Counted from the first letter of the stretch, positions 8,345 through 17,470 are shown. The stretch is DNA of 24,011 nt from CAYJAD01 sp964370305 (GCA_964370305.1 CAYJIU010000019.1:1-24011), one strand, 5' to 3'. Program-made: numbers and translations. Notes: a model not told the origin generated them from the letters alone.

Positions 8345-9112
8345 TCACGCCTTAACCAAGGGTAAGGGTTCACCTAAATATATACCCTTACTATCAATTT
8401 TAGCTCTATATGGGTAAACCTCCACCCCCATGCGTACAGCCTCCCAAAATAACTTAGCATAATCTGCATCAATCATATCTGCAGGGCCAAAGCACTTTCC
8501 ATCTACCCTTTGTACAAGGTAAAACATGGCGGCACGCTCACCTTTGCGCACAATATCCATAAGCTCTAATAAATGCTTTTGACCTCGCTCAGTACGTGCA
8601 TCGGGAAAAAGTGCCACATCATCTTCCACCATGGTTACGTTTTTACACTCCACCCAAAGTGGAGTTTGCCCAGCGGCACTAAAACAAGCATCCAAACGGC
8701 TTTGCCCGCGCTTAGCTTCGCGCTGAATATGTGTATATTCACTGGCAAACGATAATAACTTTTGAGTAAAAGCAATTTGTAAAAGTTTATTGGGCGTTGA
8801 AGTATTAACCCCAACCCAAAAATTTTGATTGTCCTGCACATAATCTTCAGGCTTTACAGAACATTTACTTGGCAAATGTGAGCAAATCCACACACATTCT
8901 TGAGTGAAAAGTAATTTGCGGTTAGGGTTTGTGGCAGGAGATAATAAAATAGGCATACCTTTGCGCATAAGCCCAAGCATAGATCCAGAATTGTTACTAT
9001 GCGCCCATACTTCTTTGTTTTCTATTTCAACAGCCACGCTAAAGCGTTTGTGCCGGCGTAAAAACCGCCCCACAATGTAATTGCCAGTAAATTCAATTAA
9101 AGGATATTTCAT
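8345..9112 (-). CDS. sfsA: SfsA family DNA/RNA nuclease (sugar fermentation stimulation protein)
   Basis: The 255-residue protein matches SfsA across its length: GRFLRRHKRFSVAVEI (15-30), HSNNSGSMLGLM, SPATNPNRKLLFTQE, VGVNTSTPNKLLQIAF, and the restriction-endonuclease-like core with SRLDACF and WVECKNVTMVEDDVALFPDA. The segment RTERGQKHLLELM and YLVQRVDGKCFGPADMIDADY complete the family pattern. SfsA was first named for a maltose-metabolism effect in E. coli; structural family data point to a PD-(D/E)XK-type nuclease acting on nucleic acid. The ribosome-binding site is weak (GATGAG about 8 bp before the ATG). It is divergent from the aminotransferase gene. Confidence 0.93.
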   Translation of the reverse strand: MKYPLIEFTGNYIVGRFLRRHKRFSVAVEIENKEVWAHSNNSGSMLGLMRKGMPILLSPATNPNRKLLFTQECVWICSHLPSKCSVKPEDYVQDNQNFWVGVNTSTPNKLLQIAFTQKLLSFASEYTHIQREAKRGQSRLDACFSAAGQTPLWVECKNVTMVEDDVALFPDARTERGQKHLLELMDIVRKGERAAMFYLVQRVDGKCFGPADMIDADYAKLFWEAVRMGVEVYPYRAKIDSKGIYLGEPLPLVKA

Positions 9113-9280
9113 AAACGACTCATCTGAGCATTTACAGGTTATAAATTGTTTGATACAATACGAAGACGTAGCGGTATATATGTTGCTACTTCATGCCAGC
9201 TATTTATGAAATTTGTGACCAACCCGTCAAAAATTTAAATAAGGCGTCATATTTTTAATATAATTTTACAAGGAGCCTTC

Positions 9281-10456
9281 ATGAAACTCGCAGATAAGTT
9301 CTCCCTTGTCAAACCATCAGCCACCTTGGCTATCAATGCTAAAACACTTGAATTAAAAGCACAAGGGAAAGAAATTATTAGCCTTGCGGTGGGTGAACCT
9401 GATTTCAACACCCCCAAGCACATTTGCGATGCAGCCAAGGCTGCCATTGATGCCAATTTTACTCGCTATACTGCTGTACCAGGCATTATGGAATTGCGCA
9501 AAGCCGTAGCCAACTATTATAATACCGAGCATGCGGCAAGTATCTTGGCAGAAAATGTTGTTATTTCCAATGGAGGCAAACAGCCACTATACAATGTCAT
9601 GCAGGCCATACTCAATCCGGGTGACGAAGTGCTTATTCCTACACCATATTGGGTAAGCTATCCTGATATGGCTGCCCTTGCCAGCGCTGTTTCTGTGGAG
9701 GTCAAAGCCTCCGTAGAGGATAATTTTAAGATTACCCCTACCCTATTAGAAAAGCATATTAGCCCAAAAAGTCGAATGATTATCATGAATTCACCTTCTA
9801 ACCCTACCGGTGCTATTTATACTCAAGATGAATTTGACGCTATTATGGATTTAGCCATACAAAAAGGACTTTTTGTCATTTCCGATGAAATATATGAGCA
9901 ATTAGTATATGATGGACAAAAATCTGCCACAGCTGCCCATTGGTTTGCAAAATATCCTGAACAAGTAGCCATATGTAATGGCGTTTCAAAAAGTTATGCC
10001 ATGACTGGTTGGCGCGTGGGCTATAGCATAACTTGCCCAGCTCTCACCAAGGCCATAGTTAATTTACAAGGGCAAAGTACATCTAATGTATGCTCCATAG
10101 CCCAAAAAGCAGCACTAGCAGCCATTGAGGGCCCAAAGGACTTTATGCAAGAAATGCGTGCTGCTTTTATACGCCGCAGAGATATGAGCTTTGACATTAT
10201 AAATAGTTGGAGCAAAGCCATTTGCCCAAAGCCTGGCGGAGCTTTCTACCTCTTTGTGGATGTGCACAAATATTTTCGCCCCGGCCTTGCCGATGATACA
10301 GAAGTTTGCACAGCTCTACTAGAAAAAGCAGGGGTTGCCGTTGTACCTGGGTCTGCTTTTGGGGATGCTAATTGCATACGCTTCTCCTATGCCCTATCCG
10401 ATGATGTGCTCAAAGATGCTTTAACTCGCATAGGACAAGTTCTTGAAAGTGATTAA
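9281..10456 (+). CDS. Pyridoxal-phosphate aspartate/aromatic aminotransferase (class I)
   Basis: The 391-residue protein is a fold-type I aminotransferase of the Ib (thermophile/AspC-like) subgroup. It likely interconverts aspartate and 2-oxoglutarate with oxaloacetate and glutamate in the cytoplasm. Visible landmarks are VGEPDFNTP (37-45), TRYTAVPGIMELR (61-73), NSPSNPTGAIY (170-180) with the PLP-contact Asn, SDEIYEQLVYDG (201-212) with the pyridine-N Asp, and the Schiff-base Lys237 in NGVSKSYAMTGWRVGY. The C-terminal arginine that grips the substrate carboxylate is in CIRFSYA. AAGGAG lies 5 bp upstream of the ATG. Substrate could also be an aromatic amino acid. The histidine kinase gene follows 27 bp downstream, so the two may share a transcript. 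Confidence 0.92.
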   Translation: MKLADKFSLVKPSATLAINAKTLELKAQGKEIISLAVGEPDFNTPKHICDAAKAAIDANFTRYTAVPGIMELRKAVANYYNTEHAASILAENVVISNGGKQPLYNVMQAILNPGDEVLIPTPYWVSYPDMAALASAVSVEVKASVEDNFKITPTLLEKHISPKSRMIIMNSPSNPTGAIYTQDEFDAIMDLAIQKGLFVISDEIYEQLVYDGQKSATAAHWFAKYPEQVAICNGVSKSYAMTGWRVGYSITCPALTKAIVNLQGQSTSNVCSIAQKAALAAIEGPKDFMQEMRAAFIRRRDMSFDIINSWSKAICPKPGGAFYLFVDVHKYFRPGLADDTEVCTALLEKAGVAVVPGSAFGDANCIRFSYALSDDVLKDALTRIGQVLESD

Positions 10457-10483
10457 GACTTTCCCAAATATGAGAGGGATATT

Positions 10484-12919
10484 ATGAATTCAGCAGAATC
10501 TAAAATCAGGGCAGACCGCCTAAACAAAGGTCTAGCGAAAATTACAAAATCTCCAGCACTTACCACAGGAAATTTTCAAGAGGCGGCCCGCTATATTACC
10601 AAGGAGGGTAGTCATGCCTTGCATGTAACTCGTGTTGGTATCTGGCAAATTGACTATGAAGAACAGATTCTAAGAAGTGTTATTTGTTATGACAATCGAG
10701 ATGATAAGTTTTCAAAGCAAACGGATTTTTCGCTTAAAGAGAGACCTGATTACATTAAGCAGCTGAACTCAGACCGTATTATTTGCATAAATGACGCCGC
10801 AGAAAGTAGTATACTTAGCGACCTTGATGGTAATTATGAAAGTGATATCTGCTCCTTACTTGATGCTCCCATCCGTATTGATGGTAAATTAGCAGGCGTT
10901 GTATGTATTGAGCAATTCTACACATCCAAGGCTTGGACTTTTGATGAGCAAAACTTTGCTTCATCATTGGCAGACCTTGTGGCTTTGTCCATCATTGCAG
11001 CCGAAAAATTTGAGGCACTAGAGGAGCTTAAGGTTAGTAAAAAGCGCATGGAAAACCTTATGGCCAATTTGCCGGGTATGGTTTTTCAATGTTTAAATGA
11101 CCCGCCAGACTATACTTTTACCTTTGTTAGTGAAGGTTGCTTGCCCCTAACCGGTTATACTTCCACAGAGCTACTCAACAATGATGCTTTACAATTTTTT
11201 GATATGATTCATCCAGACGACGTGGAGCCTCTTGCAGAAATTAATCGCAAAACCCTCAATGTGGGGCTTCCGCTTGAGACTAGTTTTCGCATAATTATGA
11301 AAGATGGTACAGTTAAATGGATTTGGGAGCGCAGCCGCGTTGTGGAGTTTAAGCATGACGGCACACCGCATATACTAGAAGGTTTTTACACCGATATAAC
11401 TGAACAACGACGCCTAGAATCAGCTGAGCTTGCCAACAAAGCCAAGGGGACATTTCTTGCTAATATGAGCCACGAAATACGCACCCCCATGAATGCCATC
11501 CTTGGCATGGCAGATATTGCTATACGCCAAAAACCACCGCAGGAAACATTACAATACCTTAGAAATATTAAAAATGCAGCTGGATCTCTTTTAACAATCA
11601 TTAATGACATTCTTGACTTTTCAAAAATTGAATCCGGCGCGCTGGAAATTGTGCCAGAGCCATATTATGTTGAATCATTTATCAATGATATCGTAACACT
11701 TATCAGCGTGCGCATTGGCGAAAAGCCCATTGATTTTTTAATTGAAGATTATCACGATATCCCGCGGCTTTTGTTGGGCGACAGTGTACGATTAAAGCAA
11801 ATACTTATTAATCTTTTGACCAATGCAATTAAATTTACCCAAAGCGGGCACATCCGCCTCACTTTACGGGCAATACCCGTGGGCCAAGGTGAAACCATTC
11901 TTTTTAAGGCGCAAGTCGAAGATACTGGCATCGGTATCAAAAAAGAAGATTTACCCATGCTATTTGAAAACTTTTCTCAACTAGACACCAAGAAAAACAG
12001 AAACGTTGAAGGTACAGGACTTGGTCTTGCCATTACCAAGAAATTAGTTGAGCAAATGGGCGGCTCCATCAAGGTAGAAAGCGTTTATGGCAAGGGTTCA
12101 TCCTTCTCCTTTGACTTGCCACAAGCAGTGGAAGATGCATCCCCCCTCTTGCCCATTGGCAACTACGACAATATGCACATAGGCGTATGGTTAAATAGTG
12201 AAGTCAAGGCGCAGTCGCTTTTTACTAAACTTGAAGATATAGGGGCCACAGCAACTATCATCAACAATCCTGAAGATATGCGCAACTGCACTCATGTTTT
12301 TATTGAACACACTAGCCTTAAAACCTTTGATCCTGACATGGCACCAAACACAAAATTTATTGCGATTTCACGCAATTATTTTGAAAGTAAGGATGTAAAA
12401 CCCAATGTAATTGTGGCTTATGCACCACTTACTACCATTGTAGTGGCAAGATTACTGGAAGGTGCAAATTACACCATTAGCGATAATGCAGCCAATGAAA
12501 CACAGTTTAGTATGGTCATTAAAGATGTGCGTATGTTGGTGGTGGATGATAATAGCATCAATCTGGTGATTGCCCAAAGTGTGCTTGAGGAATATGGGGC
12601 CATAGTTGATACCGCCATATCTGGTGAAGAAGCCCTTAGTTTACTTAATGAAAAAGATTATGATATGATTTTTATGGATCATATGATGCCAGAAATGGAC
12701 GGAGTTGAAACCACCATGCGCATACGCCAACTCCCCGAAGAAAAATTTAGCTTAATACCAATCATTGCTCTAACTGCCAACGCTGTAGGTGATGTACGTA
12801 GTATGTTTTTAGAGTGTGGAATGAATGACTTTCTTTCAAAACCACTGGTTATCAAAGAACTTGAGCGCGTTATGCGCCGCTGGCTTTATACTGAAAAATG
12901 GTATAATGTGCAGCCATAA
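10484..12919 (+). CDS. Hybrid sensor histidine kinase (GAF-PAS-HisKA-HATPase-pseudoreceiver-REC)
   Basis: This 811-residue protein has no membrane segment, so it senses a cytoplasmic cue. Residues about 25-175 are a GAF domain and about 185-310 a PAS/PAC domain ending in GFYTDITEQRR. The kinase core has the H-box NMSHEIRTPMNAILGM with His330, N-box ILINLLTNAIKFT (440-452), G1 DTGIGI and G2 GTGLGLAI. After it, residues about 563-675 look like a degenerate receiver without an acidic pocket. The C-terminal receiver is complete: DD (688-689), phospho-acceptor Asp732 in FMDHMMPEMDG, Thr in ALTANA and Lys786 in FLSKPL. There is no output domain, so phosphate must pass on to an Hpt protein or response regulator not seen here. 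A GAGGGA ribosome-binding site precedes the ATG. Confidence 0.93.
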   Translation: MNSAESKIRADRLNKGLAKITKSPALTTGNFQEAARYITKEGSHALHVTRVGIWQIDYEEQILRSVICYDNRDDKFSKQTDFSLKERPDYIKQLNSDRIICINDAAESSILSDLDGNYESDICSLLDAPIRIDGKLAGVVCIEQFYTSKAWTFDEQNFASSLADLVALSIIAAEKFEALEELKVSKKRMENLMANLPGMVFQCLNDPPDYTFTFVSEGCLPLTGYTSTELLNNDALQFFDMIHPDDVEPLAEINRKTLNVGLPLETSFRIIMKDGTVKWIWERSRVVEFKHDGTPHILEGFYTDITEQRRLESAELANKAKGTFLANMSHEIRTPMNAILGMADIAIRQKPPQETLQYLRNIKNAAGSLLTIINDILDFSKIESGALEIVPEPYYVESFINDIVTLISVRIGEKPIDFLIEDYHDIPRLLLGDSVRLKQILINLLTNAIKFTQSGHIRLTLRAIPVGQGETILFKAQVEDTGIGIKKEDLPMLFENFSQLDTKKNRNVEGTGLGLAITKKLVEQMGGSIKVESVYGKGSSFSFDLPQAVEDASPLLPIGNYDNMHIGVWLNSEVKAQSLFTKLEDIGATATIINNPEDMRNCTHVFIEHTSLKTFDPDMAPNTKFIAISRNYFESKDVKPNVIVAYAPLTTIVVARLLEGANYTISDNAANETQFSMVIKDVRMLVVDDNSINLVIAQSVLEEYGAIVDTAISGEEALSLLNEKDYDMIFMDHMMPEMDGVETTMRIRQLPEEKFSLIPIIALTANAVGDVRSMFLECGMNDFLSKPLVIKELERVMRRWLYTEKWYNVQP

Positions 12920-13295
12920 TGCAATAACATTTTTTAAGTATTTATTATACACGCCATGGAAAGATTTTCCATGTATTAATATAAAAATTTGATGCACTAT
13001 ATAATACTTTAGACAGTCAAATTCCATATTATACTTAATATATAACTAATTCATGATTCATTCCAGCTTTGGATTATAACTTTTTTTCGATACAATAAAA
13101 ACTTTTTGCTCATAGAAGCCCTGGCTTTTATGAGCTTTTTTTTATGCAAAAAATATCTATATCTTCCCCGTAACAACGCATAATAAAACACAAAAACCTG
13201 TGAAATCCTTCAGGGTTACGCTACGTGCATTTTTTTGCATATTGCCCCTGCGAACAAGAGTTTGCAAAAACACAAAAACAACACAGGAGGTTATT
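12920..13295. other. Gene-free AT-rich interval between chromosome genes and phage cluster
   Basis: No credible coding frame is visible in these 376 bases. The left part is very AT-rich and holds a small 8-bp hairpin (12955-12973, CATGGAAA/TTTCCATG) without a T-run, and a TATAAT at 13000-13005 with a poor -35. A strong terminator occupies 13108-13143. The part from 13144 to the first phage gene is a leader with several A-rich runs. A small RNA from about 13012 to the terminator is possible but unproven. I found no tRNA, att-like repeat or integrase remnant. Confidence 0.6.
13108..13143 (+). terminator. Strong Rho-independent terminator ahead of the phage cluster
   Basis: A 13-bp stem (13108-13120 with 13123-13135, one G-U wobble) is followed directly by eight T. 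It lies 188 bp after the histidine kinase stop and 152 bp before the first phage gene. It insulates the virion genes from host transcription on the left, so those genes need their own promoter to its right. Confidence 0.88.
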
Positions 13296-13511
13296 ATGGG
13301 ATTTGGAGGAGGATACAGCGCACCACCAACACCGGTATATACAGCACCAGAAAAACCACAAACAGCTAAGCCAGTTACTGAGGCAGCCACAGCAGCAAGA
13401 GAGGCCCAAAAGGATAAAGCAAGTAGGGCCGCAGGCATTGGTGCCAGCATTTTAACAAGCCCAATGCAAAGCCCCAACAGCACTCAGCAAAAAACCTTGC
13501 TTGGGCAATAA
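13296..13511 (+). CDS. Small pre-portal phage protein
   Basis: The start at 13296 has a perfect AGGAGG 5 bp upstream, giving 71 residues; the longer reading from 13200 has no such support. The protein opens with a Gly-rich MGFGGGYSAPP segment rich in Pro, has an Ala/Lys-rich helical middle, and ends in QQKTLLGQ. Small proteins with a Gly/Pro-rich start and a KTLLG-type end are common just before the portal gene in epsilon15/BPP-1-type podoviruses; their role is not established. It is the first gene of the virion block, with its stop 10 bp before the portal start. Recognition rests on position and end motif, not on a known domain. Confidence 0.65.
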   Translation: MGFGGGYSAPPTPVYTAPEKPQTAKPVTEAATAAREAQKDKASRAAGIGASILTSPMQSPNSTQQKTLLGQ

Positions 13512-13521
13512 GGGTAAAGCT

Positions 13522-15258
13522 ATGTCCAAGGACAAAGAAAAATATCACTGGCTAAACCATCGCTTTGCGCGCTTGTTAGAAGTTCGTCAAAGTTATGAAC
13601 CAGCTTGGCGTGATTTGGCAGATCACTTTTTACCCACACGCTATAGAGATGTGGGCAAAAATCCTGATGCATGGCGCAAAATGCCTTTGCTCAATGATAA
13701 GCTCGTTGACTCCACAGGTATTTTGGCCATGCGCACCTTAGCTTCGGGCCTGCAAGGGGGTATGACCAGCCCCACCCGCCCTTGGTTTCAATTAAGCCTT
13801 ACAGACCCTACACTAGCAGCACATAGTCATATAAAAGAATGGCTTGCACACGTAACCAAGCTCATGAACAAACTATTTAATGGGTCTAATTTCTACAATG
13901 CAGTACACACTCTTTATGGTGAACTTGGTACATTTGGGACTGGATTTATGCTTGAGCTGGCTGACTTTGAGCATGGCTTTCGCTTTATCCCATTTTGTGC
14001 TGGCGAATATTGCCTCGATACAAATGACAGGCAAATGGTAGATGTGGTTTTTAGGCGATTTCAAATGACTGCACGCCAACTGGCCATGCGTTTTGGCCAA
14101 GAAAACCTACCAAGCTATATCAGCAGCCATAAGGCTAAGGCTGATGACGCTTACCTAGTAGTTCATGCTATATATCCGCGCACATCAAAGCACGAAGATT
14201 CAAGCATTGCAAGGCATATGCCCTTTGCATCAGTGTATTGGCTTGAAGGGCACTCCGGCGTTAATAATAGCAATAGCGGACATGTGCATATCTTATCAGA
14301 GTCTGGATTTCAAGAATTTCCGGGTTTTGGTGTTCGCTGGGATGTGGTGGGAAATGACGTATATGGACGCTCACCAGCCATGGATGTACTACCCGATTGT
14401 CGCATGTTACAGCAAATGGGCATAACCACCCTTAAAGCCATTCATAAAGCCGTAGACCCACCAACAGCTGTTTCTGCAAGCTTAAAATCCATCGGCCTTG
14501 ACCTAACCCCCGGTGGAGTCAACTATATTGAGACTGCCCCCGGACAAAGCCCGCAAGCAGCAACGCCCATTATGGAAATTCGTCCAGATATTCAAGCCGC
14601 GCGTAGTGCCATGCAAGAGGTACAAAAGCAAATCCAGCAGGGGCTTTACAATGATCTCTTTCGCCTATTGCTAAACTCTGATCGCTCCAAAACCACAGCC
14701 AAAGAAGTAGCCGTGCGCGAAGAGGAAAAGCTCATTCTCATCGGGCCTGTGCTTGATCGCCTACACAATGAGTTCTTCATCCCGCTAATAAATCGCACTG
14801 CACACTTAATGTGGCGTGGCAATATGCTACCCCCCATGCCCAAAGAATTAGTGGGCTATGATGTAAAAATAGAGTTTGTAAGCCTTTTAGCGCAAGCCCA
14901 AAAGATGGTTGCAACCTCTGCTGTGGATAAACTCATGCACTTTGTAAGCACCATTACTCCACTACAATCAAATATTGCTGATGCCATTGATGCAGACAAA
15001 GCGGTGGATGAATATGCTGATTATCTTGGCATTGCCCCATCCATCCTACGCCCGCAAGATGAGCGCGACCAACTACGCCATGAGCGTGAACAAGCCACTC
15101 GCGCAGTAGAACAAGCCAAGCTTGAACAAGATGCCCAAAACCATGGGATAAAAAATCTGCAGGAAGTTAGCAAAGTAGTAAAAAATCTTAGCGAAACTGA
15201 ACTTAAGAGTGATTCCCCCATGGGAGCCATTGTTCATAATGTATGGGGAGCAACATAA
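13522..15258 (+). CDS. Portal / head-to-tail connector protein (T7 gp8 family)
   Basis: The 578-residue product is the podovirus portal, the dodecameric ring at the capsid vertex through which DNA enters and leaves. It matches the head-tail connector family in length and in its early hallmark LVDSTGILAMRTLASGLQGG followed by MTSPTRPWFQL (about residues 64-94). Other family features are the GTFGTGFMLEL segment, YGRSPAMDVLPDCRMLQQM, and a C-terminal coiled, Glu/Gln-rich tail. The ATG at 13522 with AAGGG upstream is preferred over a TTG at 13501 that lies inside the previous gene. The stop TAA overlaps the next ATG (TAATG), implying translational coupling. No terminase gene lies upstream in this window, which is unusual because it normally precedes the portal. 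Confidence 0.92.
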   Translation: MSKDKEKYHWLNHRFARLLEVRQSYEPAWRDLADHFLPTRYRDVGKNPDAWRKMPLLNDKLVDSTGILAMRTLASGLQGGMTSPTRPWFQLSLTDPTLAAHSHIKEWLAHVTKLMNKLFNGSNFYNAVHTLYGELGTFGTGFMLELADFEHGFRFIPFCAGEYCLDTNDRQMVDVVFRRFQMTARQLAMRFGQENLPSYISSHKAKADDAYLVVHAIYPRTSKHEDSSIARHMPFASVYWLEGHSGVNNSNSGHVHILSESGFQEFPGFGVRWDVVGNDVYGRSPAMDVLPDCRMLQQMGITTLKAIHKAVDPPTAVSASLKSIGLDLTPGGVNYIETAPGQSPQAATPIMEIRPDIQAARSAMQEVQKQIQQGLYNDLFRLLLNSDRSKTTAKEVAVREEEKLILIGPVLDRLHNEFFIPLINRTAHLMWRGNMLPPMPKELVGYDVKIEFVSLLAQAQKMVATSAVDKLMHFVSTITPLQSNIADAIDADKAVDEYADYLGIAPSILRPQDERDQLRHEREQATRAVEQAKLEQDAQNHGIKNLQEVSKVVKNLSETELKSDSPMGAIVHNVWGAT

Positions 15259-15467
15259 TGGAAGGCAATATTTTCAATACCATACAAAAAAACAATACAG
15301 CACATAATGGCGCAGTGCAAGACTTCGACCGTCACATGCGCAATGCTGTACGCCTACTTATGCAACAAAAAGAGGGGAGGACTTTTTTACGCTGGCTAGG
15401 GATGGGGCAATCAGCCCAAAGTATTTTGCAATTAATTATGGATTATGAGGAGGAAAAACATGTCTAA
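15258..15467 (+). CDS. Small phage protein, Bbp19-like by position
   Basis: The 69-residue protein begins in a TAATG overlap with the portal stop, with GGGGAG upstream. Its core VRLLMQQKEGRTFLRWLGM resembles the EGRRvLw.LL pattern of the Bbp19-like phage family, and Bbp19 sits at the same place, between portal and scaffold, in Bordetella phage BPP-1. The role is unknown. The 3' end overlaps the start of the scaffold gene by 8 bp. Similarity is weak, so the family name is tentative; that the gene is real is well supported by overlaps on both sides and ribosome-binding sites. Confidence 0.6.
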   Translation: MEGNIFNTIQKNNTAHNGAVQDFDRHMRNAVRLLMQQKEGRTFLRWLGMGQSAQSILQLIMDYEEEKHV

Positions 15468-15990
15468 TGCTATAGACACTTCAAACGCTACTCCAAGCGC
15501 GGAAAGCACAGAACCAGCCTTAGCATCTGATAATTTTAATGAAAGTTATGAGCTAACCATGCCCGAAGGCATGGAGCTAAGCAAGGAACAACGCGAACTG
15601 TTTGACGCTCAAGCCCAAGAGCTAAAGCTAAGTGGTGAAGGTGCGCAAAAGCTACTTGAAATATCACAGCGCAACCAACTAAGCCAGTTACAAGCCCATA
15701 AAAAACAAGTGGATACTTGGAAAAATGAAGTACGCCAAGACAAAGAAATTGGCGGCGCTGCCTTTGAAAGTACAATATCCTATGCTAATGCTGGTTTGCA
15801 AAAATTTGACCCCAGTGGCGAGCTCTTAACTATCTTAGAGCAAACAGGATATGGCAATAATCCACACGTAGTCCGCTTTTTAGCGGCCATTGGGCGTACC
15901 CACTCTGAGGATAAAGTCATACTTGGTAGCCCAAGTAAGACCGAAGCCCCACGCCACGAACGCTTATACGGTAAATATAATTCCTTATAA
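15460..15990 (+). CDS. Capsid scaffolding protein
   Basis: The start at 15460 has AGGAGG 6 bp upstream and gives 176 residues. The protein opens with a low-complexity Ser/Thr/Glu-rich tail, followed by an acidic MPEGMELSKEQRELF segment, a long helical region rich in Gln and Lys, and the motif KNEVRQDKEIGGAAFE. A later block reads LLTILEQTGYGNNPHVVRFL and the C-terminus is basic. This is the pattern of podovirus scaffold proteins that lie directly before the capsid gene. Scaffolds guide procapsid assembly and then leave. The next gene is the major capsid protein, 23 bp on. Confidence 0.8.
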   Translation: MSNAIDTSNATPSAESTEPALASDNFNESYELTMPEGMELSKEQRELFDAQAQELKLSGEGAQKLLEISQRNQLSQLQAHKKQVDTWKNEVRQDKEIGGAAFESTISYANAGLQKFDPSGELLTILEQTGYGNNPHVVRFLAAIGRTHSEDKVILGSPSKTEAPRHERLYGKYNSL

Positions 15991-16013
15991 ACATATTAAA
16001 AAAGGAGACTTCT

Positions 16014-17003
16014 ATGTCTAAAAAATCCTTGGGCCTTGTGGCCACATTGGCAGAATTGCGCGACTTTCACATGGGTGAACCAGCCGGCTCCATTATCGAG
16101 CTTATGAATGAAACCAACGACATCTTAGATGATGTGCAATTTATGGAGTCAAATCAATCTGATGGGCACTTAACCCGCATCCGCACCGGCTTACCCGAAG
16201 TTTATTGGCGCAGGCTATACCAAGGCATACCCTACAGCAAAAGCCAATGGACGCAAGTTAAAGAACCTTGCTCCATGATGGAAAGTCGTATGATGATTGA
16301 TGAAGCTGAAGCAAAGCTCTATGCTGGAAATGCTGCTAAATTCATTGATGGTGAAAGCATTGCCTTTGCCGAGGCCATGCGCCAAAAGGCTGCCCGCACC
16401 TTATTTTATGGCAATTCAGACATAAATCCAGATGAATTCAAAGGCCTTGCCTTGCGCTATCCGGCTAAGGATGCTCCAAACGTCATTGATGCTGGCGGCA
16501 CAGGATCTGAGTGTACATCAGCATGGCTTATTTCTTGGGGTGAGCGTAGTATCCACGGTATTTACCCCAAGGGTAGCCATGGCGGCCTTGAACACAAAGA
16601 CCTTGGTATCCAAACCGTTGAAGACTCAGAAGGTCGCCACTATGAAGCCATTGTTAACCGCTATCAATGGAGCCTTGGCCTTGCATTAAGGGACTGGCGT
16701 TCTTGTGTGCGCATTGCCAATATTCCCGTAGCATCCCTCAATAAACGCAAAGGGCAAAGTGGTTTTATAGATTTACAACAGTTATTTATTACCGCCAAAA
16801 ACAAAATGCCCGATGTCATGCGCCAAAAAGCTGTTTGGTACGCCAATGAAGAACTCATGGCCGCCATTGAACTGCAATCCACCGACGCTGGCAATATCCA
16901 CCTTGTATATGGTGAAGCATTTAAATCTGACGGCATGCCGCTGATTTTTGGCCGTCCACTGCGCCAATGCGACTCCATTATCTCCACAGAAACCAATATC
17001 TAA
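16014..17003 (+). CDS. Major capsid protein (BPP-1 Bbp17 / epsilon15 gp7 type)
   Basis: The 329-residue product is the HK97-fold shell protein of the BPP-1/epsilon15 group. Family features include SIIELMNETNDILDDVQFME (22-41), the RTGLPEVYWRRLYQG segment, RTLFYGNSDINPDEFKGL, the Gly-rich NVIDAGGTGSECTSAWLI, and IHGIYPKGSHGGLEHKDLG. The late blocks LRDWRSCVRIANIPV and GRPLRQCDSI also fit. Length agrees with the roughly 330-residue capsid proteins of this group. AAGGAG lies 8 bp upstream of the ATG. The frame is intact, so a shell could in principle be made. Confidence 0.92.
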   Translation: MSKKSLGLVATLAELRDFHMGEPAGSIIELMNETNDILDDVQFMESNQSDGHLTRIRTGLPEVYWRRLYQGIPYSKSQWTQVKEPCSMMESRMMIDEAEAKLYAGNAAKFIDGESIAFAEAMRQKAARTLFYGNSDINPDEFKGLALRYPAKDAPNVIDAGGTGSECTSAWLISWGERSIHGIYPKGSHGGLEHKDLGIQTVEDSEGRHYEAIVNRYQWSLGLALRDWRSCVRIANIPVASLNKRKGQSGFIDLQQLFITAKNKMPDVMRQKAVWYANEELMAAIELQSTDAGNIHLVYGEAFKSDGMPLIFGRPLRQCDSIISTETNI

Positions 17004-17018
17004 GCATGGGAGTACATC

Positions 17019-17444
17019 ATGATTATTGATAGCAATCTTATTTTATTTGAAGGGGCAGTTAGCTCAAAAACTGGTGATGCCATTGCCCTAAATTCACTAC
17101 AAATTCCCGGCAAGGCTGAACCCATTCACATTAACACAAAGTTTACCGAAAACCTTGCCGGTGCAAGCTCTGTTGCCCTTAGCCTGCAACAAGCCGATAG
17201 CCAAAATGGCACATTTAGTGACGTAAGCGGTGCATCCTTGACCGTGCCTGCGGCAGATTTTGTAGTGGGCAAACGCGTAGGCTGGCGTTTTATACCTCGC
17301 TCTGTAACAAGCCCATGGCTACGCCTAAAAGTAACCGTCACCGGAACCCCCACCGCAGGCAAACTTTTTTGCGCCATTTCAGGATTTGAAGATGAACCAT
17401 ATGAAGCCGGACAATATATAAATAAAGGTGTTGTAGTTGGATAA
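17019..17444 (+). CDS. Capsid cement protein (Bbp16 family)
   Basis: The 141-residue protein begins MIIDSNLILFEG, then shows alternating beta segments such as EPIHINTKFTENL, SVALSLQQADS and WLRLKVTVTGTPTAGKLFCA. These fit the Bbp16 cement family, a jelly-roll protein that clamps the outside of BPP-1 capsids; gp10 does the same in epsilon15. It lies 15 bp after the major capsid gene, the position expected. A large hairpin follows between this gene and the first tail gene. Confidence 0.85.
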   Translation: MIIDSNLILFEGAVSSKTGDAIALNSLQIPGKAEPIHINTKFTENLAGASSVALSLQQADSQNGTFSDVSGASLTVPAADFVVGKRVGWRFIPRSVTSPWLRLKVTVTGTPTAGKLFCAISGFEDEPYEAGQYINKGVVVG

Positions 17445-17470
17445 ACACCCTCGCTAGTCCGCAGCCAAGC

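Noticed and set aside
9213..9264. Promoter for the aminotransferase (TATAAT at 9259-9264, or TTGTGA at 9213 with TAAATA)
   Set aside because: The TATAAT would start transcription at the ribosome-binding site itself, and the alternative -10 matches at only three of six positions.
13157..13483. Minus-strand reading frame over the small pre-portal gene
   Set aside because: It is the shadow of the + strand gene, lacks a ribosome-binding site and resembles no family; low-complexity Ala/Ser codons explain its openness.
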